64,000 nt of DNA, from the NCBI GenBank assembly GCA_021772335.1, contig JAJFMD010000008.1, positions 62,001 through 126,000 of the forward strand, in the 5' to 3' direction. This document shows, piece after piece, positions 1 through 8,907 of this stretch. The first letter of the stretch is position 1; each line of letters starts with the position of its first letter. Below the pieces are notes generated by a model. That model did not search any database, was not told the DNA's origin, and saw nothing but the letters and a program-made list of their open reading frames with translations. The stretch comes from Chlamydiota bacterium (lineage in GTDB: Bacteria; Chlamydiota; Chlamydiia; Chlamydiales; Rhabdochlamydiaceae). The translations under genes and the position numbers were made by a program.

Positions 1-461
1 TGATATTCTTCGAGATAACCAATGTCTCTCTTCCAATAAAACCAACCAATGCCGCCAAAAGGAGATAGGTATACAGAAGTTTCTTTAGGAATTCCTAGAG
101 TGTACCCCAAACGCCCTTCAACATTAAAAAAAGTATTATCTGTTTTGGAGTGGTGTGGTTTAATTTCGAATGTTGACAGGTTTACCACTGCTCCGTCGTA
201 ATCTGTTTTCCCACTTGAGAAACGAAGATCTCCACCGACATACGCCGAAAAGTGCTTGATGTAGTCATAGCCTGTTTGAAATCCTACTAGCGAGCCGCTT
301 TCATCACTTTTGCCAGGAGTTTTTAAATTCTCATGATAGTCGCGGTAAAAGATGTCAGGCCCGATATATATCCGATTGCTATAGGGACGCTCTACAGCTT
401 TTAATAATAGTGGACTAGCAAGCAATACAAGTGAAATTTTTAATGAGTTTCTATAAACCAA
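1..461 (-). CDS. Outer-membrane beta-barrel-like protein, partial (3' end beyond left edge)
   Basis: The minus strand is open from about 461 to the left edge. The translation begins with a hydrophobic stretch (ISLVLLASPLLLKA) resembling a signal peptide. It continues with alternating aromatic/Gly-rich strands such as IYIGPDIFYRDY, LVGFQTGYDYIKHFSAYVGG and LSPFGGIGWFYWKRDIGY, typical of small outer-membrane barrel proteins. No ATG precedes the signal sequence in frame; TTG at 461-459 is the best start I see, so the N-terminus is uncertain. The gene is divergent from the transporter to its right, and the two starts lie within about 25 bases of each other. Family membership beyond 'outer-membrane barrel' cannot be settled because the C-terminus is missing. 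Confidence 0.6.
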   Translation of the reverse strand, partial: MVYRNSLKISLVLLASPLLLKAVERPYSNRIYIGPDIFYRDYHENLKTPGKSDESGSLVGFQTGYDYIKHFSAYVGGDLRFSSGKTDYDGAVVNLSTFEIKPHHSKTDNTFFNVEGRLGYTLGIPKETSVYLSPFGGIGWFYWKRDIGYLEEY

Positions 462-484
462 GTAATGTGTTACTCTCTTTAATT

Positions 485-1699
485 ATGTTTAAGAATAGTT
501 CCTTATCACAAGAAAGTCTCTCAGCATTTTGGCGAGTTAATCTTTTCCTGTTATTTAGCGGATTAATCACTAAAGTTAACGGCATTTTTTCTAGTATTCA
601 CCATCAATGGTTTGATCTCAATCACTTCCAATCAATGCTTGTTCCTAAATGCTTTTTTCTTGCATCGCTTGTGATTGCTCCTGTTATAGGTGGATCTTTG
701 CAATATGTTGGATATCGCAAAGGAATGTTACTTGCTCTTCTTACGGCTATAGTAAGTGGTGTTCTGATTACATATGCCCATCTCAACCAACTCTTTCTTT
801 TATTTCTTGCTGCAATTTTTTTACTCGGTATGGCAGTCAAAAGTTTGCTTGTTGCAGGTGCAGCGTATGCTATGGTAGCTGGCCCCGCCGATGGAGAGTC
901 GGGACGTGTCAGTCTTGTGCAAGGCTTTTATTCAATAGGAGCTTTGAGTGCTCCTCTCATTGGTTTTGCTTTGCTTCATCTTCACTTTAGTGAGCAGCGC
1001 CTTGTTTGGTTGACCTACTCAGGATTTGCAATAGTGATGGCGTTAATTGCTTTTTCGGTATACCGCTTGCCGCAATTTCCTCAGCGTGAAATTGAAAGGC
1101 CAAAAGGGTTTTTTCCTAAAATGAGTAGACCTCTTGTTTTAGGTTTCCTAGCGATGTTCATGTATATGGGATTTGAGGTGTGTCTCGATAGTTTAATGAT
1201 CAAGTATCTTACCGATCCTCTCGGTGGAGGAATTCCACTTAAATATTCAATGGGATTGATGAGCTTTTACTTTTTGGGCTTCGCCGTTGGACGCTTTATT
1301 GGTAGCTCATTACTCAACCGCGTCTCATTGCCGCGCATTTTAATCATTAATACTTCTATTTCTTTGTTGCTTTTACTAATTGGTATTAGTTGGCATCATC
1401 CTTTAGCTACTGCTTCACTCCTTGCGATTGGTTTTAGTAATTCTATACTCTATCCAGCGATTCTCGCGATTGCTGTTAAAGAAGATAATCAAAGCCACTC
1501 TAAAGTGACTGGTTTTATCACGACTGCTGCTATTGGTGGAGCGCTCTTTCCTCTTGTGCAGGGATTACTTGCTGATCGTTATGATTTGCGTTCCTCATTC
1601 TATTTTTTAATCATACCATGCTTTGCACTAATCAGTTATGGAATCTTTCTTCGTAAAAAGCAGCGTCAAATTTCAATGGTCAAAAGCTCGTGCCAGTGA
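485..1699 (+). CDS. MFS transporter of the FHS (fucose/glucose-galactose permease) type
   Basis: About twelve hydrophobic segments over 404 residues make this a major facilitator superfamily permease of the inner membrane. The C-terminal half carries signatures I associate with the fucose:H+ symporter (FHS) family: [34 protein letters not shown], and the RFIGSSLL loop. Sugar uptake by proton symport is therefore likely, but the substrate is not readable. Earlier in-frame starts exist at 431 (GTG) and 443 (ATG). I prefer ATG 485 because it places about 15 polar residues before the first membrane segment and avoids overlap with the divergent gene. Its 3' end overlaps the 3' end of umuC by 34 bases, convergently. 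Confidence 0.75.
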   Translation: MFKNSSLSQESLSAFWRVNLFLLFSGLITKVNGIFSSIHHQWFDLNHFQSMLVPKCFFLASLVIAPVIGGSLQYVGYRKGMLLALLTAIVSGVLITYAHLNQLFLLFLAAIFLLGMAVKSLLVAGAAYAMVAGPADGESGRVSLVQGFYSIGALSAPLIGFALLHLHFSEQRLVWLTYSGFAIVMALIAFSVYRLPQFPQREIERPKGFFPKMSRPLVLGFLAMFMYMGFEVCLDSLMIKYLTDPLGGGIPLKYSMGLMSFYFLGFAVGRFIGSSLLNRVSLPRILIINTSISLLLLLIGISWHHPLATASLLAIGFSNSILYPAILAIAVKEDNQSHSKVTGFITTAAIGGALFPLVQGLLADRYDLRSSFYFLIIPCFALISYGIFLRKKQRQISMVKSSCQ

Positions 1700-2901
1700 G
1701 TTGTAAAACGCTGTGAGCGCTTTTGACTTTTACAGTGGTAGGTGCGCGGTTTTTTTTCAGCGGCAAAATACAGTTTTTCTCCTCCTTTCTGCTTGCGAAC
1801 TACATCGACAAGATGCATGAGTTGCGCTTTTTCTTGTGGATAGCAATCGGGAGAGAGCAGATCAAGTTGGCGGGGCGTCTGCCCAGTAATCTCACATAGC
1901 ATCACCCCTGCTTTCTTGTAAGCATATTGGCTCTTAAATATTTTGGGCAGAGCATTGCGCACGATACGAAGAAAATCTGGGGTATAAGCAGAAGGTGCAG
2001 GGAGAGTTGCTCCCACCGCATTGGTATAATAGTTTGAGTTAAAAGGGTTCGTCGCAATAAAAATTTGCATAAATCCCGCACAAGAATTTTGCTTGCGTAG
2101 TTTTTCACACGCTTTTGCTGTAAAAGTGGCAAGCTCCTGAGCTAGAATGTTTTCTTGTGTGATGGGCTCTTTGAATGACCCTGAAGTGACTAGCGTTTTT
2201 TTTGATCGATTTTGCTCGCAAGGAATGCAACTAATGCCATTTAGCTCACGGACAGTACGTAAAACATCGATCGACAGTTTTTTTTTAACCCACTCTTCAG
2301 GTGCTTTTTGGAGTTCACTGGCAAAATAGTATCCCCAATGCTGCAAAAATTCTGTGCGCGCTTTGCCAATTCCCCAAATATCTTCGATTGGAAAGCTTTT
2401 GAGATATACAGAGCAGTTCTCTTGCGTTAAGCAGAGCAATCCTTTGTTCTTTTTGGCAATCCTACTAGCGATTTTTGCCAGTGTTTTACTCTTAGCGATA
2501 CCAATTGAAATTGGAATCCCCGTTGCTGTTTCTACACGTTTTTTAATCTCGGAGCAAATTTTCTCCGCGTCATGATTTGGAATCTTCAAAAACACCTCAT
2601 CAATTGAATAAACTTCTAGCGGATATTCAAATTGCGCAATTGTTTCAACAACCCGATGAGAGAGGTCTCCATAAAGCATGTAATTTGAAGCGAGAACATT
2701 CACTTGATGTTTCAAAAAGAGCTTTTCATATTCAAAAGCAGCGGCTCCCATTGGAATGCCAAGCGCTTTTGCTTCATTGGACCTTGCAATTACGCAACCA
2801 TCATTATTAGAAAGAACGACGACAGGCTTATTGCGCAGACGGGGATTAAATAAGCGCTCGCATGAAACATAAAAGTTGTTACAATCAATTAGTGCAATCA
2901 T
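1666..2901 (-). CDS. umuC: DNA polymerase V catalytic subunit UmuC (Y-family)
   Basis: Error-prone translesion DNA polymerase, partner of cleaved UmuD. The 411-residue product begins [18 protein letters not shown], with the first catalytic Asp of the Y-family palm, and carries the second acidic motif SIDEVFL near residue 100. Helix-hairpin-helix and little-finger regions follow ([15 protein letters not shown]). E. coli UmuC is 422 residues, so this is full length. I placed the start at 2901 rather than the upstream ATG at 2937, because position 2901 gives an ATGA overlap with the umuD stop. The two genes form a translationally coupled umuDC operon. I see no clear LexA box upstream of the operon, so damage induction is unproven. 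Confidence 0.92.
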   Translation of the reverse strand: MIALIDCNNFYVSCERLFNPRLRNKPVVVLSNNDGCVIARSNEAKALGIPMGAAAFEYEKLFLKHQVNVLASNYMLYGDLSHRVVETIAQFEYPLEVYSIDEVFLKIPNHDAEKICSEIKKRVETATGIPISIGIAKSKTLAKIASRIAKKNKGLLCLTQENCSVYLKSFPIEDIWGIGKARTEFLQHWGYYFASELQKAPEEWVKKKLSIDVLRTVRELNGISCIPCEQNRSKKTLVTSGSFKEPITQENILAQELATFTAKACEKLRKQNSCAGFMQIFIATNPFNSNYYTNAVGATLPAPSAYTPDFLRIVRNALPKIFKSQYAYKKAGVMLCEITGQTPRQLDLLSPDCYPQEKAQLMHLVDVVRKQKGGEKLYFAAEKKPRTYHCKSQKRSQRFTTHWHELLTIEI

Positions 2902-3320
2902 TGCGCTTGATGGATAATAAAAGTGACGACACCCCACACCTGGAAATCACTCTCTTCAGTGATTTCAAGTGGAGCATACTTGGGATTTTCAGCAATCAGC
3001 CACAACTGTTTGCCATCTTTTCTCAATCTTTTAACCGTAAACTCCCCATTGTAAATAGCAATGATAATCACATTGTTTTTTGCTTCAATAGAGCGATCAA
3101 CAATAAGGATGTCACCGGTGTGTATTTGCGCATCGCACATCGATTCACCTTGGACGCGCACAAAAAACGTTGCCGCAGGATGAGTAATTAAAAGTTCATT
3201 GAGATCGAGAGTTTTTTCGATATAATCATCAGCAGGAGAGGGGAATCCTGCTTCAACAGATGTTAGAAAAAATGGAATTTGAGGAGTTATGGAATTTTCT
3301 GATTTATCGGAGGTACCCAT
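2898..3320 (-). CDS. umuD: UmuD, self-cleaving subunit of DNA polymerase V (S24 peptidase fold)
   Basis: LexA/UmuD-type peptidase of 140 residues. The cleavage dipeptide Ala24-Gly25 (VEAGFPSP), the nucleophile Ser60 (QGESM) and the general base Lys97 (FTVKRL) fall at the same residue numbers as in E. coli UmuD (Cys24-Gly25, Ser60, Lys97). This strongly supports a functional RecA-stimulated autoprotease. There is no N-terminal DNA-binding domain, so it is UmuD and not a LexA repressor. It overlaps umuC by four bases. The 117 bases upstream, shared with the divergent mscS gene, are AT-rich without an operator I can name. Confidence 0.92.
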   Translation of the reverse strand: MGTSDKSENSITPQIPFFLTSVEAGFPSPADDYIEKTLDLNELLITHPAATFFVRVQGESMCDAQIHTGDILIVDRSIEAKNNVIIIAIYNGEFTVKRLRKDGKQLWLIAENPKYAPLEITEESDFQVWGVVTFIIHQAQ

Positions 3321-3437
3321 AGGCTCTTTACTGGTGCATTTTAGCTGGAAATTTTTAGGGAATATATTTGTGAATTTTATTTGGAATTTTTAAAATAGCA
3401 AGAGAAAAGAAAACAATAATATGGTATAGAATTATTC

Positions 3438-4253
3438 ATGAATTTAGCAGCAGATCAAGTTAGTTTTTTTGATAGCATTACGGGTGGATACGGCTGGGCT
3501 GTTAGGTCGTTTATTATTTTCGCTATCACTTTAAGTTTGAACTTTTTCGAATTAGTTTTTTTTAAGCGCCTCTTGCCTAAATACAAACGCTCTGGAAAAG
3601 TTTGGGATACAATTCTTATTAAAGCGATTCATAAACCGCTTATTATTTTGATTTGGTTTGTTGGTGTTGTTTTAATAATTGAAGAGATCTCTGTTTTTTT
3701 TAATATCGATTTCATTCTTGGTTTTATTAAAGAGTTGCGACATCTTGGCATTATTGCAATTATTGTGTGGCTTTTAATCCGTTTTATTCGCGAGATCGAA
3801 AGTGAATTTATTCACTCTAAGTCTAAAGAGCATCTTGACAAAACAATGATTAAAGGAATGGGATTATTGCTGCGCTTCACAGTATTGATTCTAGCTGCTT
3901 TAATTTTACTTCCTCTTGTTTTTAAGGTGCCTTTATCCGGTGTTATAGCCTTAGGAGGTTTAGCCGGCGCATTTATTGGTTTTGCATCTAAGGATTTTTT
4001 AGCTAACGTTTTTGGTGGCATGTTAATTTTTTTCGATCGCCCTTTTTCAATAGGTGATTGGATTCGTTCGCCTGATCGCAATATTGAAGGTTATGTCGAG
4101 GATGTTAGCTGGAGATCTACTAAGATTTTGACACAAGAGAAAAACTATCTTTATGTGCCTAATTCTACCTTTTCGATCATTGTGGTTGAAAAGCTCTCTC
4201 CGAAAAATTTTCTTCAAAAATTTCCAAAAGGCATCCAGTTAAAAGATGAGTAA
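3438..4253 (+). CDS. Truncated MscS-type mechanosensitive channel (first copy of a tandem pair)
   Basis: 271 residues, closely similar to the N-terminal 250 residues of the next gene (both begin MNLAADQV.FFD.ITGG). It has several membrane segments, the pore-lining GLAGAFIGFASKDFLANVFG region and the start of the beta domain (DRPFSIGDWIRSPDRNIEGYVEDV). After VPNSTFSIIVVEKLSP the frame runs into unrelated residues and stops, so the cytoplasmic alpha/beta domain of MscS is missing. The upstream TAATATGGTATA element is also shared with the second copy, showing the duplication took the promoter region. It may be a decaying copy or a short subunit able to co-assemble; the sequence cannot distinguish these. 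Confidence 0.7.
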   Translation: MNLAADQVSFFDSITGGYGWAVRSFIIFAITLSLNFFELVFFKRLLPKYKRSGKVWDTILIKAIHKPLIILIWFVGVVLIIEEISVFFNIDFILGFIKELRHLGIIAIIVWLLIRFIREIESEFIHSKSKEHLDKTMIKGMGLLLRFTVLILAALILLPLVFKVPLSGVIALGGLAGAFIGFASKDFLANVFGGMLIFFDRPFSIGDWIRSPDRNIEGYVEDVSWRSTKILTQEKNYLYVPNSTFSIIVVEKLSPKNFLQKFPKGIQLKDE

Positions 4254-4334
4254 GATCAAAAGAGCCCTTAATAGCACGAGATATGAATTTTATTTGCAGT
4301 TCTTGAAAAAGCATAATATGGTATAAAACGAAGT

Positions 4335-5477
4335 ATGAATTTAGCAGCAGATCAAGTCAGATTTTTTGATGGTATTACAGGTGGTAACGGATGGGTAATT
4401 AGATCAATTATCATTCTTGCAGTTACTCTAGGCTTAAGCTATTTAGAAAAAATCTTTTTCAATCGTCTTTTACCAAAATACAAGCGCTCTGGAAAAATTT
4501 GGGATACTGCGCTTATCAATGCATTTCACAGGCCTCTTAATGTTTTGATATGGTACGTCGGTATCATCTTAACGATTAAAGAACTGGCAGTTTCTCTTGA
4601 TATCACTTTTATCCTCGATATTATTAAAGAGACGCGTGATCTCGGCATTGTTACAATCGCTGTTTGGTTTTTAATCAGTTTTATCCGAGAAATTGAAGGA
4701 AAATTCATTCGATCAAAATCAAAAGAACATCTCGATAAAACAATGATTAAAGGGATGGGCTTGCTGTTTCGCATCACAGTCCTGATTTTAGCTGTGTTGA
4801 TTTTATTACCTCTTGTTTTTAAGGTGCCTCTATCCGGTGTAGTGGCATTAGGTGGTTTGAGTGGTGTGTTTGTTGGTTTTGCATCGAAAGATCTTTTAGC
4901 TAACGTTTTTGGTGGCATGGTGATCTTCCTCGATCGCCCGTTTGCAATAGGTGATTGGATTCGCTCACCTGATCGTGAGATTGAAGGTTATGTTGAAGAT
5001 ATCGGCTGGAGATTGACTAAGATATTGACACTTGAAAAACGTCCGCTTTATGTGCCTAATGCGATTTTTTCGACCATTGCTATTGAAAACCCTTCTCGTA
5101 TGCTTTGCCGTAGAGTCATTGCAAATGTAGCTATTCGTTATAGAGATGCCAAAAAATTACCCAAAATTTTATCTGATATCAGAGAAATGATGGAAGCTCA
5201 TCCCGATATTAATCATTCTCACTTTATGACGGTAAACTTAACTGCTTTTACGCCATCAGCTCTTGAACTCACTCTTCATTTTTTTACTGTAGCAACTAAG
5301 CTTGTCGAATTTCGCAAAGCTCAAGAAAATGTATTTCTAAAAGTCCTCGATATTGTCCATGCAAATAATGCGGAATGTGCTTATCCGACAACCACCCTTC
5401 ATGTGCCGGATGAACTCGATATTCCCGTTGAAAAGCTCCTAAAAAAAGTCTCTAAGCGGAAAAAATCAGAAACTTAA
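4335..5477 (+). CDS. MscS-family small-conductance mechanosensitive channel
   Basis: Full-length 380-residue MscS-like channel that would release solutes on hypo-osmotic stress. It has four N-terminal membrane segments and the Gly/Ala-rich pore helix (residues about 165-200: LGGLSGVFVGFASKDLLAN). The beta domain (DRPFAIGDWIRSPDREIEGYVEDIGWR) and a complete C-terminal alpha/beta domain (about 255-345) follow. A Lys/Arg-rich tail ends the protein. It is the intact partner of the truncated copy upstream, separated by 81 bases. The segment AATATGGTATAAA just upstream repeats the one in front of the first copy and may hold a -10 element. Confidence 0.88.
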   Translation: MNLAADQVRFFDGITGGNGWVIRSIIILAVTLGLSYLEKIFFNRLLPKYKRSGKIWDTALINAFHRPLNVLIWYVGIILTIKELAVSLDITFILDIIKETRDLGIVTIAVWFLISFIREIEGKFIRSKSKEHLDKTMIKGMGLLFRITVLILAVLILLPLVFKVPLSGVVALGGLSGVFVGFASKDLLANVFGGMVIFLDRPFAIGDWIRSPDREIEGYVEDIGWRLTKILTLEKRPLYVPNAIFSTIAIENPSRMLCRRVIANVAIRYRDAKKLPKILSDIREMMEAHPDINHSHFMTVNLTAFTPSALELTLHFFTVATKLVEFRKAQENVFLKVLDIVHANNAECAYPTTTLHVPDELDIPVEKLLKKVSKRKKSET

Positions 5478-5497
5478 TCCAATCCCTGCAAAAATAT

Positions 5498-5526
5498 TTG
5501 ATCTAAAGCATTAAATTCGCTATTCT
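5498..5526 (+). promoter_or_regulatory. Sigma70-type promoter of the tRNA-Ala/tRNA-Ile unit
   Basis: TTGATC at 5498-5503, a 17-base spacer, and TATTCT at 5521-5526 lie just upstream of tRNA-Ala. The expected start site near 5533 leaves a short leader, as is normal for tRNA genes. Good match and spacing; not experimentally shown. Confidence 0.55.
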
Positions 5527-5541
5527 ATTGCTCTTCTTTTT

Positions 5542-5614
5542 GGGGGTTTAGCTCATTTGGTAGAGCATCTGATTTGCATTCAGAAGGTGAGGAGTTCGAA
5601 TCTCCTAACCTCCA
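5542..5614 (+). tRNA. tRNA-Ala (anticodon TGC)
   Basis: The cloverleaf can be folded by hand: acceptor stem GGGGGTT/AACCTCC (one G-T pair), D arm GCTC...GAGC, anticodon stem TCTGA/TCAGA with loop TTTGCAT, and T arm AGGAG-TTCGAAT-CTCCT. The anticodon at loop positions 34-36 is TGC, reading Ala GCN codons. CCA is not encoded. It is followed after six bases by tRNA-Ile. Confidence 0.95.
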
Positions 5615-5620
5615 ATCCAT

Positions 5621-5694
5621 GCGGTTATAGCTCAGTTGGTTAGAGCGCGACACTGATAATGTCGAGGTCCCTAGTTCGAGTCTAGGTAGCCGCA
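5621..5694 (+). tRNA. tRNA-Ile (anticodon GAT)
   Basis: Acceptor stem GCGGTTA/TAGCCGC, D arm GCTC..GAGC, anticodon stem CGACA/TGTCG with loop CTGATAA, and T stem CCTAG/CTAGG with TTCGAGT. The anticodon is GAT (Ile AUC/AUU). CCA is not encoded. It is co-transcribed with tRNA-Ala; the pair sits outside any rRNA operon in this window. Confidence 0.95.
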
Positions 5695-5749
5695 TCACCT
5701 TTTCTAAATAAACTTTATTTGAACCCTTTCACTAGAAATTTCAACGGAA

Positions 5750-6136
5750 TTATTCAGGCTGTGATTCCTTATTGGAAGATCTAGAAGGGAGGCCTTGATA
5801 ATCTCCCGATACAATATAGACCACGTCTTTGATTACTTGGCCATAACTCTTAAGGTCTCTATCAGAAGAAAAAATGAATCCTTGTAAAGAGCGCCATGTA
5901 TTTTTTGCCAGTCCAGCTATCGCTTTATAATCTCTAGAGAGATGTTTATTAGAGCAATAGGGGAACCATTCTGCTACTTTTTCCCGAGTGATAAAGCACG
6001 CTGTTGCTTTACAGGCAGTTTTACCCGTTTGAATCATCGTTCCAATCCCATAGATCGGAATTTTTCCGACACAGTGGGCTCGATTATAGAGATGATCTCT
6101 CCATGTTGGGTCAGCTGAAGGAAGAAGAGAGCTCAT
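5750..6136 (-). CDS. Small hypothetical protein
   Basis: 128 residues, not recognised. I chose the ATG at 6136 (MSSLLPSADPTW) over the one at 6148 because a GGGGGG ribosome-binding sequence lies just before it. The protein has a moderately hydrophobic Gly/Ile stretch (VGKIPIYGIGTMIQTGK), several cysteines (HCVG, ACKATACF, PYCSN) and a polar C-terminus. There is no signal peptide and no catalytic motif that I can identify. It is divergent from mdh and convergent to the tRNA genes. It could be a lineage-specific chlamydial protein. Confidence 0.6.
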   Translation of the reverse strand: MSSLLPSADPTWRDHLYNRAHCVGKIPIYGIGTMIQTGKTACKATACFITREKVAEWFPYCSNKHLSRDYKAIAGLAKNTWRSLQGFIFSSDRDLKSYGQVIKDVVYIVSGDYQGLPSRSSNKESQPE

Positions 6137-6201
6137 AATACCCCCCATGATAAAACTTGAGATTGTATTTTAATTCAAATTTCTTTTAGCTTCAAAGAAA
6201 A

Positions 6202-7185
6202 ATGCTTATGAAAAAAATTGTTGTTACAGGAGGCGCAGGGCAGATCGCCTATAGCCTGCTTTTTCGGATTGCCTCAGGAGAGCTTCTCGGTTCTGACAAG
6301 CCTATTGCTCTGCACATCCTCGATATTCCCCAAATGGAAAATGTTCTTGAGGCCGTGGCAATGGAGCTCGAAGACTGTGCATTTCCTCTGCTCAAAGAGA
6401 TTCATTATGGCTGCGATCCATTCAAGCTATTTAAAGGAGTAGATTACGCTTTTTTAGTTGGCGCTAAACCGCGCGGCAAAGGAATGGAGCGTAAAGATCT
6501 TCTTATGGAAAATGGTATCATTTTTCAAGAGCAGGGGAGAGCTCTAAATCAAGTCGCATCCAAAAATGTATTAACACTCATTGTTGGCAATCCAAGCAAC
6601 ACAAACGCGTTAATCACTCTAAAAAATGCGCCCGATCTCAAGCCTCACCAATTTTTTTCTATGATGCGGCTCGATCAAAATCGCGCGCAAGCGATGCTCG
6701 CTAAAAAAGCTAATATACCTTTAACTTCAGTCACCAATACGACTATTTGGGGAAACCATTCCAGTACACAGGTTCCTGATTTCCTCAACACTCAAATCAA
6801 TCATCAGCCTGCGCTAGAAGTGATTCAAGATCGCAATTGGTGTGAGAGCACCTTTATTCCCGCTGTGCAACAACGTGGCGCTACTGTGATTCAAAAGCGG
6901 GGTAAATCATCAGCAGCATCAGCTGCCCATGCCGCTTTGCAAGCGATGCAAGCCGCGATTTTTCCTACTCCCAATGGTCATTATTTTTCTCATGCGAGCT
7001 ATTCTGCAAATAATCCCTATGGAATTGATGAAGACCTCATCTTTTCATTTCCTTCTCGCTCTTTAGGAGATGGGAAAATTGAAGTTATTTCTACGCTTAT
7101 TTGGGATGAGTTTCTTGAAGCGCAAATCAAACGCTCTGAGCAAGAGCTGATTGATGAGCGCACTTTAATCTCCTCATTGCTATAA
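6202..7185 (+). CDS. mdh: Malate dehydrogenase
   Basis: NAD-dependent malate/oxaloacetate interconversion in the TCA pathway. 327 residues, the usual size of chlamydial/cytosolic-type MDH. The nucleotide-binding loop is at the N-terminus (VTGGAGQIAYSLLFRIASG). The substrate-binding Arg appears in GAKPRGKGMERKDLL, Asp/Arg in MMRLDQNRA, and the catalytic His in IWGNHSSTQ. Two starts are possible, ATG 6202 (MLMKK) and ATG 6208 (MKKIVV); neither has a strong ribosome-binding site. Ten bases later the FAD oxidoreductase begins, the same neighbour order as in Chlamydia. Confidence 0.94.
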   Translation: MLMKKIVVTGGAGQIAYSLLFRIASGELLGSDKPIALHILDIPQMENVLEAVAMELEDCAFPLLKEIHYGCDPFKLFKGVDYAFLVGAKPRGKGMERKDLLMENGIIFQEQGRALNQVASKNVLTLIVGNPSNTNALITLKNAPDLKPHQFFSMMRLDQNRAQAMLAKKANIPLTSVTNTTIWGNHSSTQVPDFLNTQINHQPALEVIQDRNWCESTFIPAVQQRGATVIQKRGKSSAASAAHAALQAMQAAIFPTPNGHYFSHASYSANNPYGIDEDLIFSFPSRSLGDGKIEVISTLIWDEFLEAQIKRSEQELIDERTLISSLL

Positions 7186-7194
7186 TCATGCGGT

Positions 7195-8118
7195 ATGAAA
7201 ATTGCTATTATTGGAGCGGGCTTTGCTGGCCTTGCTAGCTGCTGGCACCTATCAAATCAGGGTCATCAGTGCACAGTTTTTGATAGTGGTAAAGAAGGGG
7301 CGTCTCATGTCGCAACCGGTTTGTTACACCCGTACATTGGAAAAGAGTGTAAGCGCTCTCTTTATGCCGATGATGCTCTTGAAGATGCACGCGCTCTTTT
7401 GCACCAAGCACAACTTGAAATTGATGCACCCATCGCTGATTATAGTGGCATTATTCGTATCTGCCCTGATCTTGAAACTGCAGAGCGCTTAAAAAAACAA
7501 CTCCAATACGATGATATTGAGTGGAAATGCCCACTCTCATTTCTCATCACATCAGGTATTACAGTTTTTTCTACTCTTTATCTCAAAGGGCTGCGCCTTT
7601 CCTGTGAAAAACTTAATATCGACTTCATCACTAAGGAAATCTTCAAACTCGAGGAACTCGTTGATTTTGATCGCGTAATCATCGCAGTAGGTAGAGGCAT
7701 CGAGCGTTGGTTTGATTTAAAAGAGCTCAAGCTTGACTTGCTCAAAGGACAAGCTTTAACAGCACAGCTAGAAGATCCCCCAAAGGTCAGCATTGTTGGC
7801 AGCGGTTATATTGGCAGAACAAGTCAAAAAGATCTCTATTGCCTCGGGTCAACCTATGAACGCAGCTTTACTTCTGATGATCCTGATCGCAATTTTGCTG
7901 AGCTGGAAATCTTCTCAAAGCTTAAAAAGATTGATCCTTCTGTTAAAAATGCAAAAGTGCAATCTTGTCACTCTGGAGTGCGCGTTTGTCCTAAAGGACA
8001 CTACTTGCCAATCGTATCTCAGCTCGATGATCGTCATTTTCTATTTACCGGACTTGGCTCTCGTGGACTGCTCTATCATGGATGGGCTTCCAAACAACTG
8101 CTCAATATTCTAAGATGA
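7195..8118 (+). CDS. FAD-dependent oxidoreductase (DAO / D-amino-acid dehydrogenase family)
   Basis: 307 residues. The Rossmann FAD motif is at the very N-terminus (IAIIGAGFAGLASCWHLS), and a DAO-family C-terminal signature ends the protein (FTGLGSRGLLYHGWASKQLL). The GLGSRG ending resembles glycine oxidase and the oxidase half of MnmC. In Chlamydia the matching neighbour of mdh (CT375, from memory) is annotated as a D-amino-acid dehydrogenase. The substrate is not readable. A role in modification of tRNA wobble uridine (MnmC-like) is an alternative to amino-acid oxidation. It lies in an apparent operon with mdh and the hydrolase that follows. Confidence 0.8.
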   Translation: MKIAIIGAGFAGLASCWHLSNQGHQCTVFDSGKEGASHVATGLLHPYIGKECKRSLYADDALEDARALLHQAQLEIDAPIADYSGIIRICPDLETAERLKKQLQYDDIEWKCPLSFLITSGITVFSTLYLKGLRLSCEKLNIDFITKEIFKLEELVDFDRVIIAVGRGIERWFDLKELKLDLLKGQALTAQLEDPPKVSIVGSGYIGRTSQKDLYCLGSTYERSFTSDDPDRNFAELEIFSKLKKIDPSVKNAKVQSCHSGVRVCPKGHYLPIVSQLDDRHFLFTGLGSRGLLYHGWASKQLLNILR

Positions 8119-8124
8119 AGAGTT

Positions 8125-8907
8125 ATGAAGGGAATATGTTTATTTTTAGGAACGGGCAGCTCGATGGGATCTCCAGTGGTGGGATGTCAGTGTGCTGTGT
8201 GCAAATCAAAACAGCTTAAAAATCAACGATTGAGACCTTCTTTATTACTTACGATTAACAAAAAGCGCTATCTAGTTGATGTTGGTCCCGATTTTCGTCA
8301 GCAAGCACTGCGCCATAATATCAATGATCTCGATGGAATCTTACTCACCCATTCCCACTACGATCACATAGGGGGGCTTGATGAGCTGCGCATTTTTTAT
8401 TTTTTGCATAAGAAGAAACTCCCTTGCCTAATCTCAAAAGAGACCTTTCAAGAATTACAAGATCGCTATCATTATCTTCTTCGTCCACTTGATTCTAATC
8501 GCTCAATTTGTGCCCAACTCGATTTTCATCAATTAGATGGTGATGAAGGTTCAACTTCTTTTGATGGTCTCAAGCTCGATTATTTTTCTTATACTCAAGC
8601 GCAGATGAAAGTGAGTGGTTTTCGTTTTGGTGATTTTGCGTATGTCACCGATATTAAAGAATATGATGCATCGATTTTCAATCACTTAAAAAATTTAAAC
8701 ACACTCGTCGTTAGCGCTCTGAGACAAACTCCTTCTCCTGTCAACTTTAACATCGATCAAGCAATTGAATTTGGTCTCAAAGTTAGCGCAAAACAAACTT
8801 ATTTTACCCATCTCTCTCATGATATTGATCATGATGAGTGCAATCAAAGCTTGCCACCGGGGTTTTCTCTTGCGTATGATGGCATGCAACAAAATTTTGA
8901 GGCGTAA
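8125..8907 (+). CDS. PhnP-like metallo-beta-lactamase-fold hydrolase
   Basis: 260 residues with the metal-binding motif THSHYDH (residues about 75-81) and a distal FTHLSHDIDH motif. The N-terminus LGTGSSMGSP with a CQCAVC cysteine pair matches PhnP-type cyclic phosphodiesterases. Chlamydiae lack a phosphonate pathway as far as I know, so a general phosphodiesterase role is more likely. Its TAA stop overlaps the start codon of hflX by one base (TAATG), indicating translational coupling; the same hydrolase-hflX adjacency occurs in Chlamydia. Confidence 0.85.
   Translation: MKGICLFLGTGSSMGSPVVGCQCAVCKSKQLKNQRLRPSLLLTINKKRYLVDVGPDFRQQALRHNINDLDGILLTHSHYDHIGGLDELRIFYFLHKKKLPCLISKETFQELQDRYHYLLRPLDSNRSICAQLDFHQLDGDEGSTSFDGLKLDYFSYTQAQMKVSGFRFGDFAYVTDIKEYDASIFNHLKNLNTLVVSALRQTPSPVNFNIDQAIEFGLKVSAKQTYFTHLSHDIDHDECNQSLPPGFSLAYDGMQQNFEA

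Noticed and set aside
2147-2810. Open frames antisense to umuC
   Set aside because: Shadows of a well-supported gene; no independent signal.
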